Part shown: positions 1 through 10,862 of the stretch, piece after piece | How positions within the stretch are numbered: the stretch's first letter is position 1 | Layout: each line of letters starts with the position of its first letter | Assembly (NCBI GenBank): GCA_030737875.1 | Contig: CM060922.1 | Coordinates: 226,345,835 to 226,409,834, forward strand | Direction: 5' to 3' | Origin: Allium sativum | Taxonomy: Eukaryota > Streptophyta > Magnoliopsida > Asparagales > Amaryllidaceae | Length of the DNA: 64,000 nucleotides | Program-made: the position numbers and the translations under genes | The notes under the pieces: generated by a model | The model's input: only the letters and a program-made list of their open reading frames with translations | What the model was told of the DNA's origin: nothing | Databases searched by the model: none

Positions 1-1320
1 GTATTTTTATTCTTTCTATAATATAAAAAATCATATTTTTAATTTTCTACTAATCTAAAATTTATATTTTTAATCTTTTAAAATCCTAATTTTTAGCCTA
101 CGTTGTTAAATTTTAAAACAATGATTCTTAAATAAATTAAACACAAAGAAATAAAGAGTAAAAAGTTGTTTAAATTAAAAATCACCTTGCTGCAGTTGAA
201 GGAGGGTGTTGTCCTGAGCTCGCGGACTGAAATGCAAACACCGAAAGTGCTAAAGATCGGATTTTTACACGGAGGAGGCTCGCTGGTCGGCCTGAGGCTG
301 AGGGAATGGGCGGTGTGAGGTCGGGGATGGCCGAAGGTGGGGCGCAGGAGGGCGGCGGCGGGGGTTTTATTTTATTTTTAAATCGATTTGAATAACTGAA
401 GGGGAAGGAGAGAGATAAGAGGGAGATATAATTATATATATTTTAATTTATTATTTTCTCCCTAATAAGTTGACTTTTCATACTAACTCGAAATCAAGCC
501 CATCGATTGTCATCCCTAGCTAATTACCCTCATTCCAAACACAATGGGATACGTTTCGCTAGCCAATTTTATCGTTTCGACTAGTTTTGATTTGAATCAG
601 TATATATTCAATTTGAACGTACATTTCAATTTACCGAGGCCACATATGGACTCTAAAAATTTCAGAAAAATTATTTCTTTCTTCGTATTGACGATACGGT
701 CCTAACAAAACTAATTTCATCAAATTTTGAGACCGTTTAAAAAATGGCCATTTTCCAGTCGATTAAAACAACTGAAACTGGTCAAACGCGTTTTCCTTTT
801 CCCCGCTCACATATTGAATTCAAAAATTATGAATTTTGGAATATAGCAATAACTTGACATCCCGGATCCAACAACAGTGGTTTCGTCAAAAACCGAGGTC
901 GTTTGCAAAGTTTCCATTTTTAAGGGCCAAAATTCCATAGCGACTATTCTGAATTTTCAACTGGGCATAACTTTTGATTCCGGCTATGAAATTTCGATTT
1001 TTCGGATTCGTTGGAAAGATATGTTCAATTAGATTCTAATATTTTTGGTTTCACAAAAATCCGGTTTATTTTGCTCCCGGTACATTCATTTGAAATTTGA
1101 AATCGAATTTCGAACTACCGCGCCATTTTCATTTTCTTTTATATTTAAAATAAAATATTTATATTCTAACGACGATCTATATAAATATATACATTCTATT
1201 TCTATTCAAATTAAATTTCTCGTCGTTATTATTTAAAATAATTCAATTTAAATATTCAAAATTCGTCAAAATTACCAAAATAAAAATTTTAAATTGGCTC
1301 AGATTTTCCGGGTTGTTACA
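1..1320 (-). repeat. E1 3' LTR (partial, 5' part in element sense)
   Basis: The copy ends at 1320 with GGGTTGTTACA and is followed at once by a C-rich tract, the complement of a polypurine tract. It aligns with 6781-7448 and 18564-19376. Compared with the other LTR it lacks about 190 bp of GC-rich sequence near 361-370. It keeps about 35 bp (roughly 477-510) that are missing around the E2 insertion in the other copy. The 63-residue open frame at 1045-1236 lies in AT-rich LTR sequence and is not supported as a gene. Confidence 0.75.
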
Positions 1321-2336
1321 ATCTCCCCCACTTAAAACTTTTCGTCCCCGAAAAGGAATGAAGATGAAAGTTGTTTTACTGACCAACTCAACTTCCATTA
1401 TTTTTACTATGGCTTAAGTTCTTCCACTTTTCAGTTTCTTAGAATTTTTCAAATTTTCAAAACTTTGGCTAACACCCTAAATTTTCAAAAAAATTCGCCA
1501 TAACCTCCCCTGCACCGGGGACTTTGGGATATTTCACAAAGCCTCCCATGGCCTTCTTCAATAGAAAAAGAAAAAGAAACATCCAATCGGCTCATAAAAT
1601 CATCCAAACCCAATAAATTATTAAACATGTACCTATTTGTCATGCAAACAATTTTATTCTTCTGCTCTAGCCTCCTTGTTATGACCTGTTCAATGTAAGT
1701 ACATGTATATGCATGCAATTTCAAACAGTTTTCAATACCATTCAATATTTGGTTCAATCTGGCCTAAATGGTTAAAAATTTCAAACCAATAATCAAACAA
1801 CACTACCATCAATCAATTGGTGAATTATCAATTCAAATTCATAATTTTGATACATATACAGAAAATCATGTTTTTGATGCCAAATCACAACAATAAACCT
1901 ATCTAGTTTTGGTTCTCACACCAGTCTGATGGAAATATTTAGAAATCTCACCTTCGAAACACGAACATAAATACTGATGATGTGGCCACATCACCAGAAT
2001 TATCCCCGGGTGTCTAGAATGTGATTCTATATCTATCCAGTATATTAAAACTTTGAATATACGTTCATGACGCATATATGCAAAATCTTTATATATCGGA
2101 TTTTCCAAATTCAATACAAATAAATATTCAAGTACGTATAAAATGATTTAAATTTCAAAACAAAAATTGTTTTCGTTTGAAAAATATATTCTTCACACTC
2201 GTTCTAGGATACTACTGATCCTATCTCTAACGAGTCATTCTAATTGGATATTACTAATCCAATATCTGATGAATTCTTTTGTATGGTTCTAATGTGCCTT
2301 TTTCTCGAGCTCTGTGAACCAAAGCTCTGATACCAC
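1321..2336 (-). other. E1 internal region, non-coding, with PPT and PBS
   Basis: This stretch of about 1.0 kb lies between the two LTRs. On the minus strand it begins with TGGTATCAGAGC (complement at 2324-2335), 1 nt from the 5' LTR, which matches the usual initiator tRNA-Met primer site. It ends with AAGTGGGGGAGAT (complement at 1321-1333), a polypurine tract directly before the 3' LTR. The sequence between is AT-rich. Small open frames at 1485-1757 and 1899-2114 show no zinc knuckle, protease, RT or integrase motif. The element therefore encodes nothing recognisable. Confidence 0.7.
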
Positions 2337-2701
2337 TATAACAACCCGTGACTTCCCCGGTAAGGAAAGCACGAATCACTTTGAGGACAATACGAATCAG
2401 AACACAAACAGAAGAATATTTCATTGTTTATTACAATAATTCCATTAGAATACGAGAATATGCAGAGTATAAATGAATATTATACATTCGATAAAAATCA
2501 GAGATTACAATAAATTACATAGCAGCGGAAAAACAATACAAACCACAACTGAAAGTAATACACAGATACAGAGCTTTTCGAGCATCGTTCTAGCTGTAAA
2601 TCAGGATCCTGTGAATATAAATTTGCAAAACCAAAACTACTAGCTGCCCGTGCGGAAAATAAGGGCACCCAGAGTTTAGGTTAAAACAATAAACTCCAGG
2701 T

Positions 2702-2715
2702 CAGTCATGTGACTG
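2702..2715 (-). other. CAGTC stem-loop near the E1 LTR 3' end
   Basis: CAGTCATGTGACTG is a perfect 6-bp stem with a 2-nt centre. It sits about 370 nt from the primer site. Similar CAGTC-loop-GACTG stems lie at comparable places in E4, E7, E8 and, with a changed pair, E9. Confidence 0.5.
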
Positions 2716-4448
2716 GTGTGAGAACTAAAATAGTTATTAATCTTTATTTTTAAAGTTAGTTAAATCAAGGGACCATGCCGTATAACACGAAATGGGTTTC
2801 CTCCCAAGAATACCAGGGCATAAAACAATAGCGCAATGCAAAATAAAGAAAAATGAAGCTATTATAAGACCCAGGTCCCATCACACAATGCAACGCAAGT
2901 CGGAGGATAGGGTTTTACCTTATAATAGCCAAAGAATGCTTGATACGTTTTAAAACACATTATTATAACTATAAGTGTATAGTGTCAAAACAATTTCAAT
3001 CATAAGTATCAATCATAGGTGGCATAACTACCATCTACTATGTCACCATACTAGGTTCTACAAATAAAACCGAATTATCACGTATTGGAAATTGGATTCC
3101 ATCATGAGTCGAGGCAAGGGGCAAGCTCCTCTCTATTCGAGACACTCTAGCAAATGTCTCAGGAACACACACAACGATTCTTGGATCTTCAGGGCCGATC
3201 CTCTCTTACTTTTGAGGATTGGAAATTCGTGAACACACGTTTCCCGGTCCTATCAGACCTATATCCGAGGCGCCTCGCATTCCAACAACCACACAGGTGA
3301 AAAGTATATAAATGTCAGCTAGTTTAAACACTGACACCACCACAAGCTAGAAAGAAACGTCGTGCTCTCCCTGCAGTCAGTATCCTTTTTTTGTCTCATA
3401 CCGAGGTGTGAGGCTCGCGAATTAACGCCATACACAAAGCTGCGCCCCACAGGCCGTGCTTTGATCATCAACCACAAGACTTTGCTTTTCAACAGAAGCC
3501 TTGATCATCTGCCACTTAGGCATGCCACACCGGCAATTCACTCCATGAGACTGATGTCCATCGATATACAACCTCTGAGCTCGAACCTCTCAGAGAAGGG
3601 AGTTAAGCAAGAGAATAAATTCTCCGCCGCCAAACAGATGTATATTTAATACAGATCAATCAACAAAGAATAAAATCCAATGTTAGACACACAGTCCATT
3701 TACAAGTTCGTTCTGGGTCTGAACGAAACCGGAGGCACTTTCCTCGCATATCCATCGATCTCCAAGTACGTCTGGATGATCACCAATTGATTCCCTCATC
3801 TTGGGTGTACAGCCCAAACAAGATCATCAGTAGTCACCCAAACGATGTGGAGACTTCCGATCTTCAACCACCGTCTTCATCTTCGACATATCGTCGAATC
3901 GGTTATTCAGAATGGGTATAAACACGGCCTTTCCGAATAACCCGCGTATATAGTAAACACGTGTTACACAAACACTACATATGCCCCATTCCAATTCAGA
4001 ATATTCTTTTATTCAAATTTTCACACTCTTAGGGAAAGTTTCCCATTAATTTTATCAAAGATAAACTCTTCTAAATTTATTCTTTAATCTTCCTTTGGAT
4101 ATCATTTCAAACCATATTATGGTTTTCCAAACTAGTTGGGATTAGCGAACCACACCGAAGTAATTATTTATTTTATTTCCCAATCCAAACCAATTTATCC
4201 CATGGAGCAAAACTGGTAATACTCCATATCTAACACTACGGTGTTATCTGTAAATATTAATTACCATTTCACATTCAAATCTAATAAAAGATTCAACTAT
4301 CGCCTTGGAGCAAAACTGGTGATACGCCATTTTCGATCACTTTCCAAATTTGATAATTTAAATTATCAATTCACATTTCAATTTAATTACAGATTCATTA
4401 AAACTCCACTTAGTTTTAATCTTCCCACAAATCAATATCCTGTCTTTA

Positions 4449-4707
4449 ACTGGGTTAAGGAACTAATGTCATCTAAAACACGATCCACGATAAACCCAAA
4501 ATCACATTCTATTGTTAATCAGGTTAAAGAACATGTGTTATTCAAAACACCGCTCACGATAAACCCAAAAATCAATTCAAATTCAACTCCAATTAAATAC
4601 TAGATAACTGGACAATTTTACTAAATCTTAATTAAAAGATTTATTCTTTTCTAAAATGGGTTCAAGAATAGTGTTATTTAAGACACCATTCATGACGAAC
4701 CCAAAAT
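4449..4707. repeat. Three degenerate copies of a roughly 50-bp repeat in the E1 LTR
   Basis: Copies at about 4449-4503, 4519-4573 and 4658-4707 each run from a GGTTAAG- or GGTTCAAG-like start, through a TTCAAAACACC-like middle, to a TAAACCCAAAATC-like end. The start and end (GGGTT and AACCC) can pair. Confidence 0.5.
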
Positions 4708-5696
4708 CTCATTTGATATTAAATACAAGGCTCTGAATAGAATATATACCGGATTATATTCAATATCAAATTCTGAAACCAACAAATATCGTATTGGAAA
4801 TAACGATATAAAATATATCTTTCAAATTTCCATAACCATATATGTATAATCACAAAATCCAACATCGATATATTCCAATGATAATTTCGATTCAAATCCA
4901 TTCCAATTCGTATATTGGAAGTTTTGATTATTTTCAAAACCATTTCAAATCTAGTTTAAAACTAGTTCATTTTGATAAAAATCTATTTTTATCTTCTCAA
5001 ATGTGGAATTTTTCAACTCAGTTCTTTCCAATTCATATATTCTGATTTTACACAAATTATTACTCTTTTTAATAATTTTATCAAGGCCCGTACAGTCGAT
5101 TTCCAATAGCGGTCGTCGAACTGCACTTACAGCGACCTTTTCCAAATTCAATTTGGACATAATTCCAAATCCAACCGTTAGACTTCTGATTTCTAATATT
5201 CATTGGAAAGCACTTTTTGATACGAACCCAACGGTTCCGGTTTCAGGAGAATTCGACTGTCGGATCTCCCGTAATGTCAATTCGAAGTCAATGGTCGAAA
5301 TTCGCGAACTACCGCGGCGCGGCGCGTTCTATTCAGGCCATTTAATATATATAATACATATATTATATATATTTCGTCAATTTCAATTTAAAATGTATTT
5401 TATAAATTGTTTTAAATTTTTTTTCGAAACGATTTCAACTTCATATTCAATTTCAAATCAAAATTGAATATTCCACATCATCGATATACAAATGATAATA
5501 TTTTCAAAACGTTATATTTTGAAATCACTTCCTTTTCTATAATCATTTATAAAAACGAATATAATCGATATAAATATCGTTCGCATCAAAATGGCGCATC
5601 TCTAATCAACACGGCTTTATATATTTCAATAACTTCGTTATTCTATTCAACAAATGAATATTTATTCTATTCAACACATGAATCTATATTTCTTCT

Positions 5697-5892
5697 TTCA
5701 ATACATGAATATTCTCAACACATAAGCATCGTCAACACTTGACTATTTTTATTGTTTAATATATTTTATAAAATTATGATAAAGATGTAAATTTTATTGT
5801 TTAAAATATTTTACTCAACACATGGATAATTTCAACACATGAATATTCTCAACACATGAGCGTGGTCAACACATGTCTATTTTTATTATAAT
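5697..5892. repeat. Direct repeat of about 60 bp in the E1 LTR
   Basis: Two copies 134 bp apart (about 5697-5757 and 5831-5892) share ATGAATATTCTCAACACAT and then CTATTTTTATT. Further scattered TCAACACATG motifs lie between 5640 and 5880. Confidence 0.5.
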
Positions 5893-6546
5893 ATTCTTTA
5901 TTTTCCCAATTGGAATGAGGCCCAATCAATTACCATACAATGTTAATTATATGGATTCCATAAAATACATGTATATAATAGCAACGATAAATAATCAACC
6001 ATCATCCAAAGTGCACTACACAACTGTCTGTCAACCTATCGATTGACACACAACTAATCAATCGGGATTAGTGAACTTCAAATATCATCCCAACACCTGT
6101 GTGGGGATTCAAATCAACAAACACAGATTTTTATTTGTGCAGTTGGGCGATGTGTAAAATTTATCGTCCCAATCAATATCAGTCAAATCAGTGTATATAA
6201 ACAATTCGTTCGATTTGTTTATAAATATTTATTTATTTACATACCCGTTAAAAATTATATTTTTAACAATAAAATATTTTTAACTATATAAATATTTTAT
6301 TTCATTTCACATCACATAATCAATTTTCACCACAACAAACAATCAAACATACAAGCCATCCATGGTCTGTGGACGATGGGTGTCGGGTGCTGCTAAGCAC
6401 CGTCTGCATCCTAGTATATATTTTAACTAGAAAAGAAAATTTAAAGTGAGAAGTTCTCACAGAGGGTTCCACTCCATCGTGCTTTGTTTTTGAACTGCTG
6501 AACCGTCTGGATCTGTTTGAAATTCCAATGCAGTCCTTGTCCCGCT

Positions 6547-6880
6547 GTTCAAATATAAAAATTATATTTTTATCGTTTCATTCCAATAAGTAAAAATCAT
6601 ATTTTTATTTCTACTTCATATATTTTTACAACGCTTCTTTCTATATAAAAGTTATATTTTTATATTTCTACTTCAAATATAAAGATCGAATTTTTATATC
6701 ATCGCTATAAGAATCACATTTTTATTTCAACATATATATAATAAAGATCTAATTTTTACTAGTTATATAATATAAAAATTGTATTTTTATTCTTTCTATA
6801 ATATAAAAAATCATATTTTTAATTTCTACTAATCTAAAATTTATATTTTTAATCTTTTAAAAACCTAATTTTTAGCCTAC
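6547..6880. repeat. Array of short palindromic AT-rich units in the E1 LTR
   Basis: About eight units of roughly 40-45 bp each hold a variant of AAAAATTATATTTTTAT, an imperfect palindrome, with different spacers. The same array enters the window at 1-100 in the other LTR. Confidence 0.55.
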
Positions 6881-6959
6881 GTTGTAAATTTTAAAGCAAT
6901 GAATCTTAGATAAATTAAACACAAAGAAACAAAGAGTAAAAAGTTGTTTAAATTAAAAA

Positions 6960-7335
6960 TCACCTCGCTGTAGTTGAAGGAGGGTGTTGTCCTGAGCTCG
7001 CGGACTGAAATGCAAACACCGGAAGTGCTAAAGATCGGATTTTTACACGGAGGAGGCTCGCTGGTTGGCCTGAGGCTGAGGGAATGGGTGGTGTGAGGTC
7101 AGGGATGGCCGGAGGTGGGGCGCAGGAGGGCGGCGGCGGGCTACAAGCGGAGGCGGTGGGTTTTAAGGGTGGAGGCGTGTCGGTTGAAGGATGAGGGAGG
7201 GAAGAATGGAGGAAAGGAATCGCGGTTGAGGTGAAGCTGAGGGGGGACGGTGGCGCGAGGTGGCGGGCGGGCTAGTGGGAGGCGCGACGGACGAGGTCGG
7301 AGGAGGGGGGCGATTTAGCATTTAAGGCACGGGGT
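6960..7335. other. GC-rich block inside the AT-rich E1 LTR
   Basis: The block stands out by composition. Its last part, about 7141-7330, is purine- and G-rich and absent from the other LTR copy (junction near 361-370). Whether that part was gained here or deleted there cannot be told from two copies. No open frame with recognisable domains is seen. Confidence 0.45.
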
Positions 7336-7397
7336 TTTTTATTTTATTTTTAAATCGATTTGAATAACTGAAGGAGGAGGAGAGAGATAAGAGGGAG

Positions 7398-7413
7398 ATA
7401 TAATTATATATAT
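7398..7413 (-). promoter_or_regulatory. Possible TATA box of E1
   Basis: On the minus strand this reads TATATATAATTATA, followed downstream by a CT-rich stretch (complement at 7375-7397). The same motif is at about 427-440 in the other LTR. AT-rich surroundings make a chance match quite possible. Confidence 0.3.
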
Positions 7414-8332
7414 TTTAATTTATTATTTTCTCCCTAATAAGTTGACTTTGCATAAGTCCCCATAATTGCTATCCAAAGCCATAGTCCAAAACGAAAGAGA
7501 TCCAAGCAATACATTCTCTCTCTTCAATCTGGATGTGAAACTGGTCAAGCTGCGGTATTCCCTCCCTGTGGACCTGGGGGGGTGGGGGCAACGAAAGAAA
7601 AGAAGACAAAAGAAAAGTAGATTCAGACATAAAGCCTGAGTAAGTCTAGGACTATTCAGTCTATGAATAAGAAAAAGAGCATGATAAGTATAAACTGGAA
7701 ATGGGAAAGCACCATAAACTAAGTTAAGTTGTCTAGAGTCGAATATACTATCATACCCCATATTAATCTCTGCACCCCCTATAAACTAGTTCCCAACTGG
7801 CGCCCCACAATCAGGGTGAAGTGATCCTTTTTAATGATCGGCACCTACTCGCATAGTTACATGTGTCTTATGGCCCCCGATGTTGTAGCTACCTATGCTG
7901 GTCCCACCATGGGGTGTATAAAGTCCCATGGTGGTGGCCCGAAACAGTTCTAGAATGCACAGGTATACTACTGGTGCCCAGTGCCTAATTTTTCTGCGTC
8001 GGAGTGTGTGCACTCCCGCACCCCGTTAGAACCTACACTGCTGCACCACCACCGTCGATTTGACCTCTTATAGTCAGCCCAGTAATCGTGCCCCACCCTG
8101 CCTAGTTCAGGGTATCCCAATACACCTTGGAGGGTTACTGCTGAAAAGGTTCCCCCGCTATTAGGTTTTCTATTTCTAGCCAACATGCTAAGTTGGTTAA
8201 GTGTTATGTATAAACCTAACCCCCAATCAGTCTGTATAGTTTAGCATGTTGTATTTGATTAAGTATTAATTTAATTTACTTAATCCTATCAATCCTGACT
8301 TAGCCTTAATTGTCTTATTAAAGCCCCAACCA

Positions 8333-8527
8333 CTCACATTAGATAGGTATTGTTGTGACTGCCTGTTGCCGGTTGGGTCCGGGCAGTCTTAAGTCACAAC
8401 TCAGTCTAACCTCGGGTCTTTATTGGGCTCAATGCTTAACCACCCACATTGGATAGGTATTGTTGTGACTACTGGACAGCCGGGCGGGTCCGGGCGGGTT
8501 TATGTCACAAGGCAATCCAACCTCGGG
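8333..8527 (-). other. Twin stem-loop module, E2 3' LTR
   Basis: Copy 1 (8333-8415) pairs TTAGA with TCTAA and GTTGTGACT with AGTCACAAC. Copy 2 (8443-8527) pairs TTGGAT with ATCCAA and TTGTGAC with GTCACAA. Both enclose a GGTCCGGGC-type loop and end in AACCTCGGG. In element sense each reads CCGAGGTT at the 5' side. Related pairs lie in E4 and E9. Confidence 0.7.
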
Positions 8528-8658
8528 TTAAGCATGTCGTATTTTCTAAGTTTACATATTTTGTCTCTTTTTCTTTTATATGTAAATATTTGCGGCCCAT
8601 TATTCAAATTCATTATTCTTGGGTATAATAATTTATACCATTTAAAATGTCATGAATC

Positions 8659-8683
8659 GTTGGCATGTGCCAAACATGCCAAC
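8659..8683. other. Perfect 10-bp hairpin in the E2 LTR
   Basis: GTTGGCATGT and ACATGCCAAC flank a 5-nt loop. A second stem, GTTGGGCT with AGCCCAAC, follows at 8743-8768. The first hairpin is repeated unchanged in the 5' LTR at 16892-16916. Confidence 0.55.
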
Positions 8684-8802
8684 ACATATACTTTAATTAA
8701 CCCCAACGTATTCCCCTGTTTGTACGTAATAATATAACATATGTTGGGCTTCAACATTTTAGCCCAACTTAGCCACATAAAAAGGGGAGGCTTAGAACAT
8801 GA

Positions 8803-8818
8803 TATATATATATATATT
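8803..8818. repeat. AT microsatellite in the E2 3' LTR
   Basis: The run of TA dinucleotides is longer in the other LTR (about 17034-17053), a length difference between the two copies. Confidence 0.8.
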
Positions 8819-9799
8819 CTATGTAACATCAAAAAGGGGTGTGTAAATGCATGAACTTGCAACATAGCGATCTAATTAACATAAATTAGGCACTTGTGAA
8901 CTTGCATTGTAATAGCATATAACTTGGACATAAAACATACCTAAACATGAATCATGGTTTTAATCTAATCATGCAAACTTTTATTTAAAGTATGAATCTA
9001 ACTTAATTATGTGCCACATATATTATCATATGTTTTTTTAACAACAACCTAAGCCTAAAACATATTTTGTTTGGGCATAAAGTTAAACATAAACTAGTCA
9101 TGTTCATAAAGTCAACACAAGTTCACAAAGGTGCTTACTTTTGTCACTAATACAAAAGTATGGTTTTCACTTGAATCATGATACCTATTCCAACATAATT
9201 TCATATGAATCATAATACCCAATTGGATCCAAATACACTAGAAATGATCATAAAAATATACATAGAAGGATCAAAAATCATGTTGGCATAATAGTGAATC
9301 ATATACTTGCATAAGTCTTAACTTGGTTGCAACGAAATATATATAACTTCTCATTAACCACAACGTATCAAATTTCCAACATGAGTTATATACTTGTATC
9401 GCAACTATTCAATAGATCCAATATCATGTTAATTACACTACCACATCCCAAATCCATTCATAGCAAATCATAGCAACATACAATTATGAATTAACATTAT
9501 TATAATAAAAGTACAATCCCATTTCTTATTCTACACAGACCATGTCTCAATTATTCATTCACATCGGAATAGCACTCTACTTACAACGTATGACGAATCT
9601 TGTATTCAGGACTCTGAATTCTGAATTTGGTGATGCTATCCTTTGTTGTAGGCATTGTTTTGATTTAATTGTCGTGGCTTTAAGCTTTTGAATCAACTCC
9701 TAATCGTCTCTTGATTTGACCGCTACTCCTAGTCTTTCTTTAGCAGCATGACAGCTCCGTACTCATTTAATTTGTGTGAATTAGGTGGAGTCTTAGGTC

Positions 9800-9808
9800 C
9801 TTTTTATA
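9800..9808 (-). promoter_or_regulatory. TATA box in the E2 3' LTR
   Basis: The minus strand reads TATAAAAAG in a non-AT-rich context, about 515 nt from the LTR start. The same site is at 18039-18047 in the 5' LTR. It marks the likely U3/R boundary about 30 nt downstream. Confidence 0.6.
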
Positions 9809-9989
9809 GAGTTTGTGAATTGATTAGAGCCGTCCATGGAGCCATGATTAATATAAGCCGCTCGTTTTAAAGAGAAACCAATCAAGAGTTGACACATAAG
9901 CCCCAGTGACAAGACAAAGCCTAGAAATTCGGCCAAGCACAGACCAGGCCAGCCAGGAGGGGCTGGGTTCGACCTGTCTCAGGGGCCAG

Positions 9990-10031
9990 GTCGACTACCC
10001 AGTCGACACCCAGGTCGATTACCCAGTCGAC
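9990..10031 (-). promoter_or_regulatory. Paired U3 palindromes, E2 3' LTR
   Basis: Two hyphenated palindromes of the form GTCGACT-ACCC-AGTCGAC lie at 9990-10007 and 10014-10031 (the second with one mismatch). They form a direct repeat upstream of the TATA box. Position suggests enhancer boxes; this is inference. Confidence 0.5.
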
Positions 10032-10137
10032 CTGGTCCTTGGGCGGGAAAATTCCCGCCCAGCCCAACCTGGGTCCGATTTTGAAATTGAATTCGTTTTT
10101 CTGAAGTGTTTCTGCCTGTTTGAATTTTAAACTGAAT

Positions 10138-10242
10138 TCTGAAACTTCCGAAGGCCATATCTCCCTCATACGGAGCCCGTTTTATGCAAACTCGTACTCT
10201 ATCTCAAGCAGAATTCCGAGACGAACGAAATGGCGTATCCCG
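10138..10242 (-). promoter_or_regulatory. Conserved U3 block, E2 3' LTR
   Basis: The block contains TTCGTTCGTCTCGGAATTCT and GAGGGAGATATGGCC in element sense, with an AGAGT(A/C)CGAG-like core. It begins about 81 nt from the LTR start. E4 and E9 have the same block at nearly the same offset. Confidence 0.6.
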
Positions 10243-10323
10243 TTCCCTTAATTCTTTGATTTGAAATTAATTATACTTTAATTTGTTCATCTTACAGTTA
10301 CCGGAAAAATTCGGGGTGTTACA

Positions 10324-10337
10324 TTCTCCCCTCCTTA
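10324..10337 (-). other. E2 polypurine tract
   Basis: In element sense AAGGAGGGGAGAA directly precedes the 3' LTR, as expected for priming of plus-strand DNA synthesis. Confidence 0.75.
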
Positions 10338-10862
10338 AAGGATTTTTCCCCGAAATCTTCAAATCTAGGAGAATGTATATCTTAACATCCAAACGTCCAT
10401 CTACTCATCCATCAAACACGAGCGTCCATTGTCCTTAAAAGACTTCTAATGCTTCATGATCATATGTGAAGTGTGTGTACATGTACTTATCTAATGCAAA
10501 ATTAGTCGGTTTGCTGATTCAGTTGACCTCCGTAATGCAAATTATGTAAGTGTCATGAATCCATTATGTATGTAAACCTTCCTATTCATGATTCTACATG
10601 AGTACACAATCATTCATATAAATGCAACATCCATATGACAACACCTTAAACTTCAACCACATAAGAATGTAAAAACATATATGCATATGCAATATGAAGT
10701 GACTGAGCCGATCTAAAACCTAGATTGTGTGTGTATATGCAACCACGAGCAACTACTAGCAATCACTTGCAACCACTTGCAACCATCATCCATAACATGT
10801 TTCAATTACATGTTTTCATCCAAAGCTTTTCTACCTAAAAGATAAGGTCGAGGAGATATACC
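10338..10862 (-). other. E2 3' untranslated region
   Basis: About 520 bp separate the end of pol from the polypurine tract. The stretch is AT-rich with repeated GCAACCACTTGCAACCA-like motifs near 10740-10790. A similar tract lies in E9 at 54850-55340. No coding signal is seen. Confidence 0.5.

Larger units (their letters stand above)
2337..7448 (-). repeat. E1 5' LTR, 3' portion (left of the E2 insertion)
   Basis: The LTR starts at the left with TATAACAACCCG next to the primer site and continues to the E2 junction. It is AT-rich with several internal repeat blocks (4449-4707, 5697-5892, 6547-6880) and one GC-rich block (6960-7335). A stretch at 2638-2722 resembles 45893-45970 in E7 and 46459-46542 in E8, which places these elements in one superfamily of LTRs. 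Open frames at 3362-3649, 4241-4603, 5003-5467 and 5464-5742 lie in low-complexity AT-rich sequence and are not supported as genes. Confidence 0.7.
7449..10323 (-). repeat. E2 3' LTR (terminally truncated)
   Basis: It corresponds to 15696-18563 of the 5' LTR, from TGCATAAGTCCCC to GGGGTGTTACA. The outermost 263 bp (15433-15695 in the other copy) are missing. Open frames inside it, such as 7831-8013, 7968-8186 and 8423-8737, recur in the other LTR or occur only by chance and lack protein motifs. Confidence 0.85.
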
